A stretch of DNA of 43,187 bases from Chthoniobacter flavus (lineage in GTDB: Bacteria; Verrucomicrobiota; Verrucomicrobiia; Chthoniobacterales; Chthoniobacteraceae), in assembly GCA_945861435.1 (NCBI GenBank), contig CAMAUX010000047.1:1-43187 (forward strand). Reading direction: 5' to 3'. Positions within the stretch are counted from its first letter, which is position 1, and every line of letters begins with the position of its first letter. Below, in pieces: positions 19,937 through 27,808 of the stretch. Below the pieces are notes generated by a model, which had not been told where the DNA came from, did no database searches, and saw only the letters and a list, made by a program, of their open reading frames with translations. The position numbers were made by a program, and so were the translations under genes.

Positions 19937-21331
19937 ATGAATGGACCTTATGATTTGGTGGTGATCGGTGGTGGGAGCGCGGGTTATGCTGCGGCGGCGA
20001 CTGCCGTTCGCGAGGGGCTGAGCTGTGCTGTGGTGGACGGGGCCGACGAACTGGGCGGACTCTGCATTCTGCGTGGGTGCATGCCGAGCAAGGCGCTGCT
20101 GGAATCCTCCCACCGGGCGGAGGTGGTGCGGCGTGCGGCGGAGTTTGGTTTGAGGGTGGGATGGGAGGGGGTGGATCTGCCTGCGGTGATCGGGCGCAAA
20201 CGCCGGTTGGTTGGGGAGTTTGCGGGGTACCGTCAGGGGCAGCTGAGCGATGGACGCTTTGAGTTGGTGAGAGGAAGGGGGGGGTTTGTTGATCCGCACA
20301 CGCTGAACGTGGAGATGCGCGGTGGCGGAGTGCGGAGGGTGGAGGGTCGTGCGTTCTTGTTGGCCACGGGTTCCCGCGTTCGCCGGGTGGACATCGCCGG
20401 GCTTGAGGAAGCGGGGTTTTGGGATAGTGACCAGGTTCTGGAGAGCGTGCGCCTGCCGGAGTCGGTGGCGGTGCTCGGAGGCGGTGCGGTGGCGGTGGAG
20501 TTGGCCAGTTACTATGCGGGGTTTGGGGTGCGGGTGGTTTTGATCCAGCGCGGTGGGCAGTTGTTGAGGGATGTGGATGCGGACGTGGCGTCCGGATTGG
20601 CTGCAGGCCTGGAGCGGCGCGGTGTGGAGGTGTTGTGCGGCACTTCGTTGATTGGGGTGGAGCGCGCGGGCGCAGGCAGGCGGGTGGTTTTTGTGCGTGG
20701 CGGTGAGCGCCGCGAGGTGGAGGTGGAGCAACTGGTCTGCGCGCTTGGGCGAGAGCCGATGGTTGATGGTCTTGGGTTGGATGTTGCGGGTGTGAAGGCC
20801 GGGGTGGGCGGGGTGGGGGTGGAGGGCACGCAGCAGACGAATGTCGCGCACATCTTTGCTGCGGGAGATGTGTGTGGTCCGTTTGAGGTTGTGCATCTTG
20901 CTGTTCAGCAGGGGGAGGTTGCTGCCCGCAATGCTGCGCGGCTCCTGCGGGGGGGTGGGGGGCTGGAGCGGATGGACTATCGGTTGAAGTTGTTCGCGGT
21001 TTTTTCCCGACCCGAGGTGGCTGCGGTGGGATTAACGGAGAGAGAGGCTGGCGTGCTGGGTTTGGAGGTGGATGTGGCGCGGTATCCCTTCAACGATCAT
21101 GGGAGGTCGATGGTGCAGGGGGAGGAGGATGGTTTTGTGAAGTTGGTGGTGGAGCGGGCATCGAGGAAGATCGCCGGGGCTGCGGTGGTGGGGCCGTCGG
21201 CGGCTGAGTTGATCCAGGAGGTGGTGGTGGCGATGCACTTTGGAGGCACGGCGGGCGACCTTGCGCGTGTGCCTCATTATCATCCCACCCTGAGCGAAAT
21301 TTGGACGTATCCGGCAGAGGAGTTGGCGTGA
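19937..21331 (+). CDS. Dihydrolipoyl dehydrogenase-family FAD disulfide oxidoreductase
   Basis: The protein has 464 residues from ATG 19937; an upstream in-frame extension is rejected because the FAD-binding motif DLVVIGGGSAGYAAA comes right after this start. The redox pair is CX4C in GGLCILRGCMPSKALLE (the usual form is GGTCLNVGC), and the second nucleotide-binding motif is VAVLGGGAVAVELASYYAGF. The C-terminal active-site segment is HYHPTLSE (usually HAHPTLSE), supplying the catalytic His-Glu pair for the other subunit of the dimer. It is therefore a complete class I enzyme; Lpd, glutathione-reductase-like or mercuric-reductase-like use cannot be separated from sequence. No 2-oxo-acid dehydrogenase genes are next to it. 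Confidence 0.87.
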   Translation: MNGPYDLVVIGGGSAGYAAAATAVREGLSCAVVDGADELGGLCILRGCMPSKALLESSHRAEVVRRAAEFGLRVGWEGVDLPAVIGRKRRLVGEFAGYRQGQLSDGRFELVRGRGGFVDPHTLNVEMRGGGVRRVEGRAFLLATGSRVRRVDIAGLEEAGFWDSDQVLESVRLPESVAVLGGGAVAVELASYYAGFGVRVVLIQRGGQLLRDVDADVASGLAAGLERRGVEVLCGTSLIGVERAGAGRRVVFVRGGERREVEVEQLVCALGREPMVDGLGLDVAGVKAGVGGVGVEGTQQTNVAHIFAAGDVCGPFEVVHLAVQQGEVAARNAARLLRGGGGLERMDYRLKLFAVFSRPEVAAVGLTEREAGVLGLEVDVARYPFNDHGRSMVQGEEDGFVKLVVERASRKIAGAAVVGPSAAELIQEVVVAMHFGGTAGDLARVPHYHPTLSEIWTYPAEELA

Positions 21332-21388
21332 CAGGGAGTGGGCTTGTTGTGGGATCGGGGGAAAACTGAAAGTGGTGCCAAGGGGGCG

Positions 21389-21416
21389 TTGACAGAGCGG
21401 GGTGGCCGGATAAGAG
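21389..21416 (+). promoter_or_regulatory. Candidate promoter of the bactofilin pair
   Basis: A perfect -35 TTGACA (21389-21394) is followed after 16 bases by TAAGAG (21411-21416), a weak -10. The first bactofilin ATG is about 108 bases downstream, after a leader containing GCGAG-TTGCCCT-CTCGC, a possible small hairpin. Confidence 0.45.
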
Positions 21417-21524
21417 TCGGAGGTGATTCGGTCCCGGAATCAGAGAGCCACAGGCTTTCGGGGGCTGGATTAATTACCCAAGCGAGTTGCCCTCTCGCTC
21501 TCGTTTACCAAAGCAAACCCACCC

Positions 21525-21923
21525 ATGTCCGATAACAACACCCGCAATGTGCTCTCCCAAGATGTGGAGATCAAAGGATCCATCAAGTTCACCAACGATC
21601 TGACCATCGACGGCAAGGTCGAGGGCGAGATCATTTCGCAGGGGGTTTTGACGGTGGGTGAGAATGCGGAGATTCGTGGGGAGATTAAGACCAAGTCTGC
21701 GACGGTGCACGGGAAGGTGAACGGCAATATTACCGTGGACGAGCGTTGCGAGCTCAAGGCGCGTGCGGTGCTGCACGGCGACCTGAAGGCTTCACGTCTT
21801 GTGATCGAGGAAGGCGCGACCTTCGTGGGCAAGTCGGAAGTTTCTCCGAACAAGATTGCGTCGATGAAGCCCGATGTTCGCGGCATTGAGCCGGGCAAGG
21901 TCGCCGCAAACCCGGCTCGGTAA
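21525..21923 (+). CDS. Bactofilin (polymer-forming cytoskeletal protein)
   Basis: The protein has 132 residues. The bactofilin core (PF04519) is visible as a right-handed beta-helix: IKGSIKFTNDLTIDGKVEGE, GVLTVGENAEIRGEI, ATVHGKVNGNITV and LHGDLKASRLVIEEGATFVG. Short disordered tails flank it (N-terminal MSDNNTRNVLSQ, C-terminal GKVAANPAR), as in typical bactofilins. These proteins self-assemble into nucleotide-free filaments at the membrane and scaffold cell-wall or envelope enzymes. It is followed after 13 bases by a second, zinc-ribbon bactofilin, so the pair probably forms mixed or coordinated polymers. Confidence 0.93.
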   Translation: MSDNNTRNVLSQDVEIKGSIKFTNDLTIDGKVEGEIISQGVLTVGENAEIRGEIKTKSATVHGKVNGNITVDERCELKARAVLHGDLKASRLVIEEGATFVGKSEVSPNKIASMKPDVRGIEPGKVAANPAR

Positions 21924-21936
21924 GTAGCGGCCCATC

Positions 21937-22815
21937 GTGGCCAATCAAAACATTCCCAAGCAGGCGGAGAAGATCAGTGCGGATTGTCCGCACTGTGGCT
22001 TCAGCCAGCTGGAGTCTGCCTACGCGAAGTCCACCTTCTGCCGCAAATGCGGCCAGCACTTCAATATTGAGAAGTTGCTGATGAAGGAGGCTTCGAGCCT
22101 CAAGGCGCCCTCCCTTCTCGATCGGCTTTCAAAGCTGATCATGAGGGACAAGATCGTGGACGTGACCTGCTTTGGCTGCCGCACGAAGCAGCAGGTCAGC
22201 ACGGAGGTTCAGTCGACTTCTTGTACAGCATGCGGGTCTTACATGGACCTGCGGGAGTTCAAGATCGCCGGACCATTTGGGCGGAGCATCCAGACGCATG
22301 GAAATCTGATCGTCACGTCCAAGGGGGACGTGGCGAGTTCGCGTATTTCCTGCGGCTCAGCGCTGATCGAGGGGAAGGTGAAGGGGAGCCTGCTCTGCAC
22401 CGGAGTAATCCGTGTGAAGTGCAAGGGGCGGTTTCTTGGGTCGGTGGAGACCGAGGGGCTGACCATCGAGAAACGCAGTGAGGTGGAGTTCATCCGTCCG
22501 GTGAAGGCGCGCACGGTGGAGGTTGGCGGCAAGATCACGGCCCGCATTATGTGCGACGGCCGTGTGACTATTTCCAAGGGAGGACATTTGGATGGCGTCG
22601 TGCACGCCAAGTCTATTTCCGTGGAGAAAGGCGGGGTGTTCACCGGTGACCTCTTCATCAGCCCAACACCCGCGCAGACGGAGGATGAGTTTTTCGCGGC
22701 GGAACAATCCAGCTCCGCGGGAGCATCTCCTGTGGATGAGTCAGAAGCGGACGAGCCAGAAGTGGACGGCTCGAAAGATCAGGAAGAGTCTTCTGACGAG
22801 TCTGCGCCTGAATGA
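21937..22815 (+). CDS. Bactofilin with N-terminal zinc-ribbon pair
   Basis: The protein has 292 residues, starting at GTG 21937, thirteen bases after the first bactofilin. Residues about 17-42 hold CPHCGFSQ...CRKCG and residues about 79-100 hold CFGC...CTACG, so two CxxC...CxxC zinc-binding modules. A bactofilin beta-helix follows (HGNLIVTSKGDVASSRISCG, IEGKVKGSLLCTGVIRVKC, GGHLDGVVHAKSISVEKGG), then an acidic tail rich in Asp, Glu and Ser. The zinc modules may anchor the filament to a partner or nucleic acid. The architecture is longer than a standard bactofilin; the function is inferred. Confidence 0.85.
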   Translation: MANQNIPKQAEKISADCPHCGFSQLESAYAKSTFCRKCGQHFNIEKLLMKEASSLKAPSLLDRLSKLIMRDKIVDVTCFGCRTKQQVSTEVQSTSCTACGSYMDLREFKIAGPFGRSIQTHGNLIVTSKGDVASSRISCGSALIEGKVKGSLLCTGVIRVKCKGRFLGSVETEGLTIEKRSEVEFIRPVKARTVEVGGKITARIMCDGRVTISKGGHLDGVVHAKSISVEKGGVFTGDLFISPTPAQTEDEFFAAEQSSSAGASPVDESEADEPEVDGSKDQEESSDESAPE

Positions 22816-22869
22816 CACCCTGAAGAGCCGGTGATTGGCCGGTTCAGTGGGTGTGGGGAGCGGCGGAGA

Positions 22870-23691
22870 CTATTTCTTTTCAGCATTATTCTGAGCGGGC
22901 TGCGGATTTTGGCTGTTGCCAGTGTTTTCCACAGGAGCTGCGGCAGGTGCTGGAGCGGGGGCCGGCGTGGCAGTGGGAACGGGCGCTGCACTAGGAGTTG
23001 CAGGGGGAGCGAGCGTTGCGGCAGGAGCGGGAGCGGGCGGTGCGGCAGGACTGAGGGAGGGAGCCGCTGGAGCAGCGGGTTTGAGTTTCTGACTTTCGAA
23101 AATAGCCTGACGGGCGAAGGAGGTCTGGCCGAATTGGGAGATGATCTGGTCGTAAATCTGGCGGGCTTTGTCATCCTCAGAGCGGCTGTGGTGGATGCGC
23201 GCCTGAGACATCATGGCGACCGGGGCGGCGAAGCTTGAGGGGTAGGTGGCGATGACTTTCTGGTAGGTGGCGATCGCCTCGTCTGTTTTGCCCTGGGCCT
23301 CCAAGGTGGTGGCGATGCTGTTCCATGCGCCGCTGATCAGGGGGTGGGAGGGATGCTCCGTGGTGAACTTGCGAAGAGTGGTGGCCGCCTCGTCGAGTTT
23401 CCCTTCATTGCGGAGTTGTTCCGCGAGGAGGAGGGCTGCGTTGGCTGCGACAGGGGAGCTGCTATGGGATTGGATGACCTTGCGGAAGTCATCTGCAGAC
23501 TTGGCTTGGGCAAAGTCTGCGGCCGCGGCATCCTGTGCGCGCTGGCTGGCGTATTGGTAAATGCCGTAGGCTGCGAGACCCGCGGCGAGTACCGCGGAGA
23601 GAGCCAGCACCTTGGTTTTGTGTTCGATCCAGAAGGCGAGTGGATCGAAGCCGTGGTCGGTGGGTTGGCTGTTTTCTGCAGGGGTGGACAT
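22870..23691 (-). CDS. Membrane-anchored TPR protein with Pro/Ala-rich tail
   Basis: The protein has 273 residues from the ATG at 23689-23691; an upstream in-frame ATG would add 13 codons with no support. One membrane segment (VLALSAVLAAGLAAYGIYQY) is followed by YfgM-like/TPR_21-type repeats: AANAALLLAEQLRNEGKLDE, GAWNSIATTLEAQGKTDEAI and SQARIHHSRSEDDKARQIYD. The last 75 residues are low-complexity proline/alanine. The protein is anchored in the inner membrane with TPRs in the periplasm. In other bacteria YfgM-type proteins work with the SecYEG/PpiD chaperone system, which is only a suggestion here. It is the last gene of the minus-strand run that begins at 27130. Confidence 0.8.
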   Translation of the reverse strand: MSTPAENSQPTDHGFDPLAFWIEHKTKVLALSAVLAAGLAAYGIYQYASQRAQDAAAADFAQAKSADDFRKVIQSHSSSPVAANAALLLAEQLRNEGKLDEAATTLRKFTTEHPSHPLISGAWNSIATTLEAQGKTDEAIATYQKVIATYPSSFAAPVAMMSQARIHHSRSEDDKARQIYDQIISQFGQTSFARQAIFESQKLKPAAPAAPSLSPAAPPAPAPAATLAPPATPSAAPVPTATPAPAPAPAAAPVENTGNSQNPQPAQNNAEKK

Positions 23692-23781
23692 AAGGTTGGG
23701 TAAACTTTCAAAGGGCCGGATGGAGGGCAAGCCCAGATCAGTCTGTTGATAGGGGTCTGCTTGCGGGGCACCTGTGTTTGG

Positions 23782-24459
23782 TCAGGAGCGGCGGGCAAGG
23801 ATTTGGTGGGACTGCTGGGTCTTGACGATGGAGTCCGCGGGGAGCACGCCGCGCCACTGAGTGCCTGGATAGAGGACGGAGCGCTTGCCGATAAGGGAGC
23901 CTGGATTCAGGACGGAGTTGCAGCCGATTTCGGCATGGTCGCCGATGATGGCTCCGAACTTGCGGAGGCCGGTGGGCAGGAGGGCTTCGCCCGCAGGAAC
24001 GGTGATCTCGCCCCGGTCGAGCTTCACGTTGGAGAGGATCACGCCCGCGCCGAGGTGGGCGCGGTACCCGAGGATGGAGTCGCCGACGTAGTTGAAGTGG
24101 GGAACTTGGGCTTCATCGAGGAGGATGGAGTTTTTGAACTCGCAGGAGTTTCCGAGGACGCAGCCGGATCCGACGACGACGTTTTCGCGGATGTAGCAGC
24201 CGCTGCGGATTTCGCAGTTTTCGCCGATCCATGCGGGGCCCTTGATCATGGCGCCTTGTTCGATGACGGTGCCGTGGCCGACGAAGACTGCGCCGCTGAC
24301 GAAGGGTTTGCCGATGAGACGTCCGTGGATGCCTGGTTTGAGGCGGAACTGGAGGTAGCTGGTGATTTGAGCGAGGGCCTCCCAGACGTGCGAGGCGTTC
24401 TCGAAGAGCATCCGGTGCTCGGTGTGGTTGAGGTCGAGGTAGTCTTGGGGAGCAGGCAT
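23782..24459 (-). CDS. Left-handed beta-helix (hexapeptide) acyltransferase-like protein
   Basis: The protein has 225 residues from the ATG at 24457-24459; an upstream frame continues antisense through cysS and is not part of the gene. The hexapeptide repeats are clear: GTVIEQGAMIKGPAWIGENC, IRSGCYIRENVVVGSGCVLG, and DSILGYRAHLGAGVILSNVK, then HAEIGCNSVLNPGSLIGKRS. This resembles the C-terminal domain of GlmU and of sugar-nucleotide pyrophosphorylases, without the nucleotidyltransferase half. It is probably a sugar N-acyltransferase in envelope or surface polysaccharide synthesis, though the substrate is not visible. It lies 13 bases after the cysS stop codon, in the same operon. Confidence 0.85.
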   Translation of the reverse strand: MPAPQDYLDLNHTEHRMLFENASHVWEALAQITSYLQFRLKPGIHGRLIGKPFVSGAVFVGHGTVIEQGAMIKGPAWIGENCEIRSGCYIRENVVVGSGCVLGNSCEFKNSILLDEAQVPHFNYVGDSILGYRAHLGAGVILSNVKLDRGEITVPAGEALLPTGLRKFGAIIGDHAEIGCNSVLNPGSLIGKRSVLYPGTQWRGVLPADSIVKTQQSHQILARRS

Positions 24460-24472
24460 GGGGTGGGCGGTC

Positions 24473-25873
24473 TTAGGTGGGGAGGAGCTTGGGTCCCTCC
24501 TTGGTGTCCTTGAGCTGCCAGCCGAGAGCGGCGATCTGGTCGCGGATCTGGTCGCTGAGGGCCCAGTCTTTTGAGGCGCGCGCCTGCTGCCTTTGTTCGA
24601 CCAGGTCGAGGACTTGTGCGGGGATGGTGAGGGAGTCTGCTTCGAGTGCGAGGACGGCATTGATCGTGCGCCATTCCGCGAGGAGGGCGGCGGACTGTCC
24701 TTTGGTGAGGCGGTGTTCGTCGAGGGCCTTGTTGCTTTCGCGCACGAGGTCGAAGAGCTGGCCCATGGCGGCGGAGATGTTGAGGTCGTCGTCGAGACAG
24801 TCGAGGAACCTTCCGCTGAATCCGGAGAGGGGGCTGGATTCCGGGGTGGCGTCTGCGGCGTTCTCCGTGAGCCGTTCGACCCATTGATCGAGGCGGCTGA
24901 GTGCTGCGCGTGCGCCTTCGAGCCCCGGGATGGTGAAGTTGCAGGGCAGCCGGTAGTTGACGGTGATAAGGGCGTAGCGGGTTTCGCGTCCGGTGAACCC
25001 GCGGGCGAGGAGGTCGCGGAGGGTGTGGAAGTTACCGAGGGACTTGGACATTTTCTGTCCGTCGACCATGAGGTGGGCGCAGTGAAGCCAGTGGCGGACG
25101 AAGGGTTTGCCAGTGCAGCACTCCGACTGGGCGATTTCGGCTTCGTGGTGGGGGAAGATGTTGTCGACGCCGCCGCAGTGGATGTCGAGTTCCGGGCCGA
25201 GGAGAGCGGTGGCCATGGCGCTGCACTCGATGTGCCAGCCCGGGCGGCCGCGGCCCCATGGGGAGTCCCACGCGACATCGCCATCGTTTTCATCCCATGC
25301 CTTCCAGAGTGCGAAGTCGCCGATGCTTTCCTTTTCGTACTCGTCGCTGCGGACGCGGCCCGAGGGGCGCAGTTCCTCGAGGTTGAGATGTGCTAGGCGT
25401 CCGTAGGCGGGGAATTTTGAGAGGCGGAAATAGAGGGAGCGATCCTCGGCTTGGTAGGCGATGCCAGCGGCCTGGAGCTGCTGGATCATGGAGATCATGC
25501 GATCGAGGTAGCGCGGTTCGGTGGCGGCGGGGTAGTGGAGAGCGCGGCGGATGCGGAGGGTGTCGATGTCTGTGAAGAAGGCGTCCTTGTAGATCTGGGT
25601 GAAGTCGGCGAGGTGTTTGCCGGCCTTGCGGGAGTCGCGGATTGTCTTGTCGTCGACGTCGGTGAGGTTCATCACGCGCAGGACGTGGTAGCCGCGGGCC
25701 TCGAGATGGCGCTGGAGGAGGTCCTCGAAAAGGTAGGCGCGGAAGTTGCCGATGTGGGCGTGGTTGTAGACGGTGGGTCCGCAGGTGTACATGCGCACCT
25801 CGCGCCCCGCCGGGTCGAGTGGGGAAAAGGGCTCGATGCGGCGTGTGAGGGTGTTGAAGAGGTGGATGGGCAT
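24473..25873 (-). CDS. cysS: Cysteine--tRNA ligase
   Basis: The protein has 466 residues from the ATG at 25871-25873; the frame is open a further 28 codons, but the canonical MPIHLFNTLTRRIEPF start is preferred. Class I signatures: HIGN in PTVYNHAHIGNFRAYLFED (a known CysRS variant of HIGH) and KMSKS in MVDGQKMSKSLGNF. The zinc site includes C31 and the WHIECSAMA and HCGGVDNIFPHHEAE segments. The C-terminal anticodon-binding helical domain is complete. It charges tRNA-Cys in the cytoplasm. It lies 22 bases downstream of ispF and 13 bases upstream of the acyltransferase start, a tight operon. Confidence 0.97.
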   Translation of the reverse strand: MPIHLFNTLTRRIEPFSPLDPAGREVRMYTCGPTVYNHAHIGNFRAYLFEDLLQRHLEARGYHVLRVMNLTDVDDKTIRDSRKAGKHLADFTQIYKDAFFTDIDTLRIRRALHYPAATEPRYLDRMISMIQQLQAAGIAYQAEDRSLYFRLSKFPAYGRLAHLNLEELRPSGRVRSDEYEKESIGDFALWKAWDENDGDVAWDSPWGRGRPGWHIECSAMATALLGPELDIHCGGVDNIFPHHEAEIAQSECCTGKPFVRHWLHCAHLMVDGQKMSKSLGNFHTLRDLLARGFTGRETRYALITVNYRLPCNFTIPGLEGARAALSRLDQWVERLTENAADATPESSPLSGFSGRFLDCLDDDLNISAAMGQLFDLVRESNKALDEHRLTKGQSAALLAEWRTINAVLALEADSLTIPAQVLDLVEQRQQARASKDWALSDQIRDQIAALGWQLKDTKEGPKLLPT

Positions 25874-25895
25874 CGAAGGGGAACGGTGAAGGGCC

Positions 25896-26378
25896 TCAGG
25901 ATTCGGTGACTTCGACGCTGACGACCGCCATGGCTGCGATGCCTTCGCGGCGGCCAAGGAAACCCATCATTTCGTTGGTGGTGGCTTTGATGCCGATCCG
26001 CTTGGAGGGGAGGCCGAGGGCTTCGGAGAGGTGGGAGCGCATCTCCTCCAGATGAGGGCCGATTTTTGGGGCCTCAGAGATGAGGGTGGAGTCGATATTC
26101 ACCAGGCGCGCGCCGCGCTGGCTGAGGATGGATGTGGTGCGGCGGAGGATCTCCATGCTGCTGATGCCGCGGATGCTCTCGTCGGTGTTGGGAAAGTGGT
26201 GGCCGATGTCGCGTTCGCCGATGGCGCCGAGGATGGCATCGGCGATGGCGTGGGCGAGGACGTCGGCGTCGGAATGTCCCTCGAGGCCGTGAGAGTGGGG
26301 GATGGTGACGCCGCCGAGCACGAGGGGTCGTCCCTCGACGAGGCGGTGCACGTCGTAGCCGATGCCGACGAGGTTCAT
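25896..26378 (-). CDS. ispF: 2-C-methyl-D-erythritol 2,4-cyclodiphosphate synthase
   Basis: The protein has 160 residues. Metal ligands D9, H11 and H43 sit in GIGYDVHRL and in LEGHSDADVLAHAIADAILGA. The conserved region IGIKATTNEMMGFLGRREGI near the C-terminus completes the family. It is the MEP-pathway step that makes the cyclic diphosphate from CDP-ME-2-phosphate, for isoprenoids. The start codon overlaps the inositol-monophosphatase stop by ATGA, so translation is coupled. ispD, often fused or adjacent, is not present. Homotrimeric in other bacteria. Confidence 0.97.
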   Translation of the reverse strand: MNLVGIGYDVHRLVEGRPLVLGGVTIPHSHGLEGHSDADVLAHAIADAILGAIGERDIGHHFPNTDESIRGISSMEILRRTTSILSQRGARLVNIDSTLISEAPKIGPHLEEMRSHLSEALGLPSKRIGIKATTNEMMGFLGRREGIAAMAVVSVEVTES

Positions 26379-27130
26379 GGGGTGAGCTCGAGGTCGATGC
26401 GGCCGTTGGATGCGCAGACGGAGATTTTCTGCGGAGCGTCTGCGCGCTCGGTGCAGGTGATTTTTCCGCCGGCGGTTTCGACCAGGAGTTTTCCGGCCGC
26501 GATGTCCCACAGGTTCACGGACTGTTCGATGTAAGCGTCGAGTCTTCCGCAGGCGACGTAGGCGAGGTCGAGTGCGGCGCTGCCCATGAGCCTGCACTTG
26601 CGCGCGCGCTGGACGTACTTTGCGAGGAGGGGAAGGCCCGCGGCGATGGTGGTCTTTGTTTTGGAAAAGCCCACGGAGAGTACGGCGTCGGAGAGTTTGG
26701 TGCGGGGGCTGACTTGGATGGGTTTTCCGTTGAGCGTGGGGGTGGTGCCGATGGAAGCGGCCCAGAGTTCGTCGCGCATGGGATCGTAGATCACGCCCAC
26801 TTGGATCTCTTCGTGGTGACGAAGGGCGATGGAGATGCAGAAGTGGGGGATGCCGTAGAAATAGTTCACGGTTCCATCGATGGGATCGACGATCCACTGC
26901 CAAGGGCTGGAGGAATCGCCGGCGACGCCTTCTTCGCCGAGGATGGCGTGGGTGGGGAAGCGTTCCAGGAGGAGTTTGGTGATGAGTTCCTGCGACTGGA
27001 TGTCGAGTTCGAGTTTGATGTCATGAGCCTCGAAGGCGTTGACGTCCGGGGTGCCGCCGAAGTGGTCGCGGAGGAGTTGGCCGGCGGCGTGCGCTGCGTC
27101 GGTGGCGGCTTGGAGATGGAGGTCGTTCAT
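26375..27130 (-). CDS. Inositol-monophosphatase-family phosphatase
   Basis: The protein has 251 residues from the ATG at 27128-27130; the frame extends 22 codons upstream, across the terminator region, which argues against that start. Motif 1 is ILGEEGVAG, motif 2 is IVDPIDGTVNYFYGIPHF (the metal-binding Asp cluster), and motif 3 is NLWDIAAGKLLVETAGGKI. The family dephosphorylates inositol phosphate or related sugar phosphates; SuhB and CysQ-like members are possible, and the sequence does not fix the substrate. It is first in the run to ispF and cysS, with coupled translation into ispF. Confidence 0.9.
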   Translation of the reverse strand: MNDLHLQAATDAAHAAGQLLRDHFGGTPDVNAFEAHDIKLELDIQSQELITKLLLERFPTHAILGEEGVAGDSSSPWQWIVDPIDGTVNYFYGIPHFCISIALRHHEEIQVGVIYDPMRDELWAASIGTTPTLNGKPIQVSPRTKLSDAVLSVGFSKTKTTIAAGLPLLAKYVQRARKCRLMGSAALDLAYVACGRLDAYIEQSVNLWDIAAGKLLVETAGGKITCTERADAPQKISVCASNGRIDLELTP

Positions 27131-27163
27131 TGAGGCGTGATTGGGAGGGGTGTTGTGGAAAAG

Positions 27164-27198
27164 AAATGGGAGGAGAAATGAAATTTCTCCTCCCATTT
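27164..27198 (-). terminator. Long perfect-stem terminator of the histone-like gene
   Basis: AAATGGGAGGAGAAAT (27164-27179) pairs perfectly with ATTTCTCCTCCCATTT (27183-27198) around a 3-base loop. Read on the minus strand it is followed by CTTTTCC. It lies 23 bases downstream of the histone-like stop codon and 33 bases upstream of the inositol-monophosphatase start, and thereby separates the two transcripts. The A/T-flanked stem could work in both directions. Confidence 0.85.
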
Positions 27199-27221
27199 TA
27201 AACTAGTTTGAAGAGAAGTGA

Positions 27222-27359
27222 TTACTTCTTCTTAGCAGCAGCCTTCTTGGCCGGAGCCTTCTTAGCAGCAGCCTTCTTAGGAGCAGCAGCCTTTTTAGGA
27301 GCAGCAGCCTTCTTAGGAGCAGCAGCCTTCTTGGCCGGAGCAGCTTTCTTAGTCGCCAT
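27222..27359 (-). CDS. Histone H1-like Lys/Ala/Pro repeat protein, 45 residues
   Basis: A short minus-strand frame from ATG 27357-27359 to TAA 27222-27224 translates to MATKKAAPAKKAAAPKK followed by repeats of KKAAAP and KKAAAKKAPA, ending in KKK. It consists almost only of Lys, Ala and Pro, like the C-terminal tail of histone H1, and will bind DNA or RNA non-specifically. The opposite strand has an ORF that is its shadow (27208-27528). The gene has its own terminator (27164-27198), and a purine run AAAGGGGGG sits about 8 bases before the ATG, one of the few Shine-Dalgarno-like sites in the window. Such proteins are known in chlamydiae and verrucomicrobia; the nucleoid role is inferred. Confidence 0.88.
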   Translation of the reverse strand: MATKKAAPAKKAAAPKKAAAPKKAAAPKKAAAKKAPAKKAAAKKK

Positions 27360-27377
27360 CGATAATCCCCCCTTTCA

Positions 27378-27393
27378 AACCGCAGTAGCGGTT
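27378..27393 (-). promoter_or_regulatory. Leader hairpin before the histone-like gene
   Basis: AACCGC (27378-27383) pairs with GCGGTT (27388-27393) around a 4-base loop, just upstream of the AAAGGGGGG ribosome-site-like run and 18 bases before the ATG. It may tune translation or stabilise the short mRNA. No effector is implied. Confidence 0.4.
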
Positions 27394-27808
27394 CACGGAA
27401 ATTTTTTTGAGCACAGAGATCGAATACATCTTGCGTTCGATGTGTGTTGGGTAGTGAGAAGCGCCCGATGCGTCAACATGATTTTGTGCGCGGCGGTGTG
27501 GGTTGATGGCGCGCGTGCGGGTGCGTGAATTTTGTGAACGCGAGTGCGTCTGCTCGCGAGGTGAGTGTGCATCGATGTTCGCGGGCGATCCGAAATTTCA
27601 CGACGTTCATCGCGAGACGATTGGAGGTCGCGAAATATTTTTGCGCGTGCGCACGCGCTTGATGTTGTGAGTCGCAGTTTTTTTGTGCGCGTTGAGTGAG
27701 TCGCGCGGTGCGAGACGTGTGCGCTGCGAGGTGGTGCGCGGGATTGCGGCGGTCTGCGCCGCGGTGCGGATGGTCTGCGGATCCTTTGCTGGACGGGCTT
27801 CGCGGCCT
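27394..27808. other. CG/TG-rich non-coding stretch between the histone-like gene and coaC
   Basis: No convincing ORF lies here; minus-strand frames are arginine/histidine-rich shadows. The stretch is dense in alternating purine-pyrimidine steps, for example GCGCGTGCGCACGCGC at 27643-27658, a perfect 16-base palindrome, and CGCGAG-TGCGTCTG-CTCGCG at 27539-27558. Repeated words such as GTGCGC and CGCGAG occur throughout. The promoter of the histone-like gene should lie here, but I see only a weak TTGACG (minus strand, at 27471-27476) with a poor -10. Confidence 0.5.

Noticed and set aside
22816-22869. An intrinsic terminator between the zinc-ribbon bactofilin and the TPR gene
   Set aside because: Inverted segments CCGG/CCGG and CACCC/GGGTG exist but are interrupted, and neither strand has a T-run after them.
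27208-27528. + strand ORF of Phe/Leu/Ala repeats suggesting a membrane protein
   Set aside because: It is the reverse complement of the Lys/Ala repeat gene at 27222-27359; Lys codons AAG/AAA become Phe/Leu codons on the other strand.
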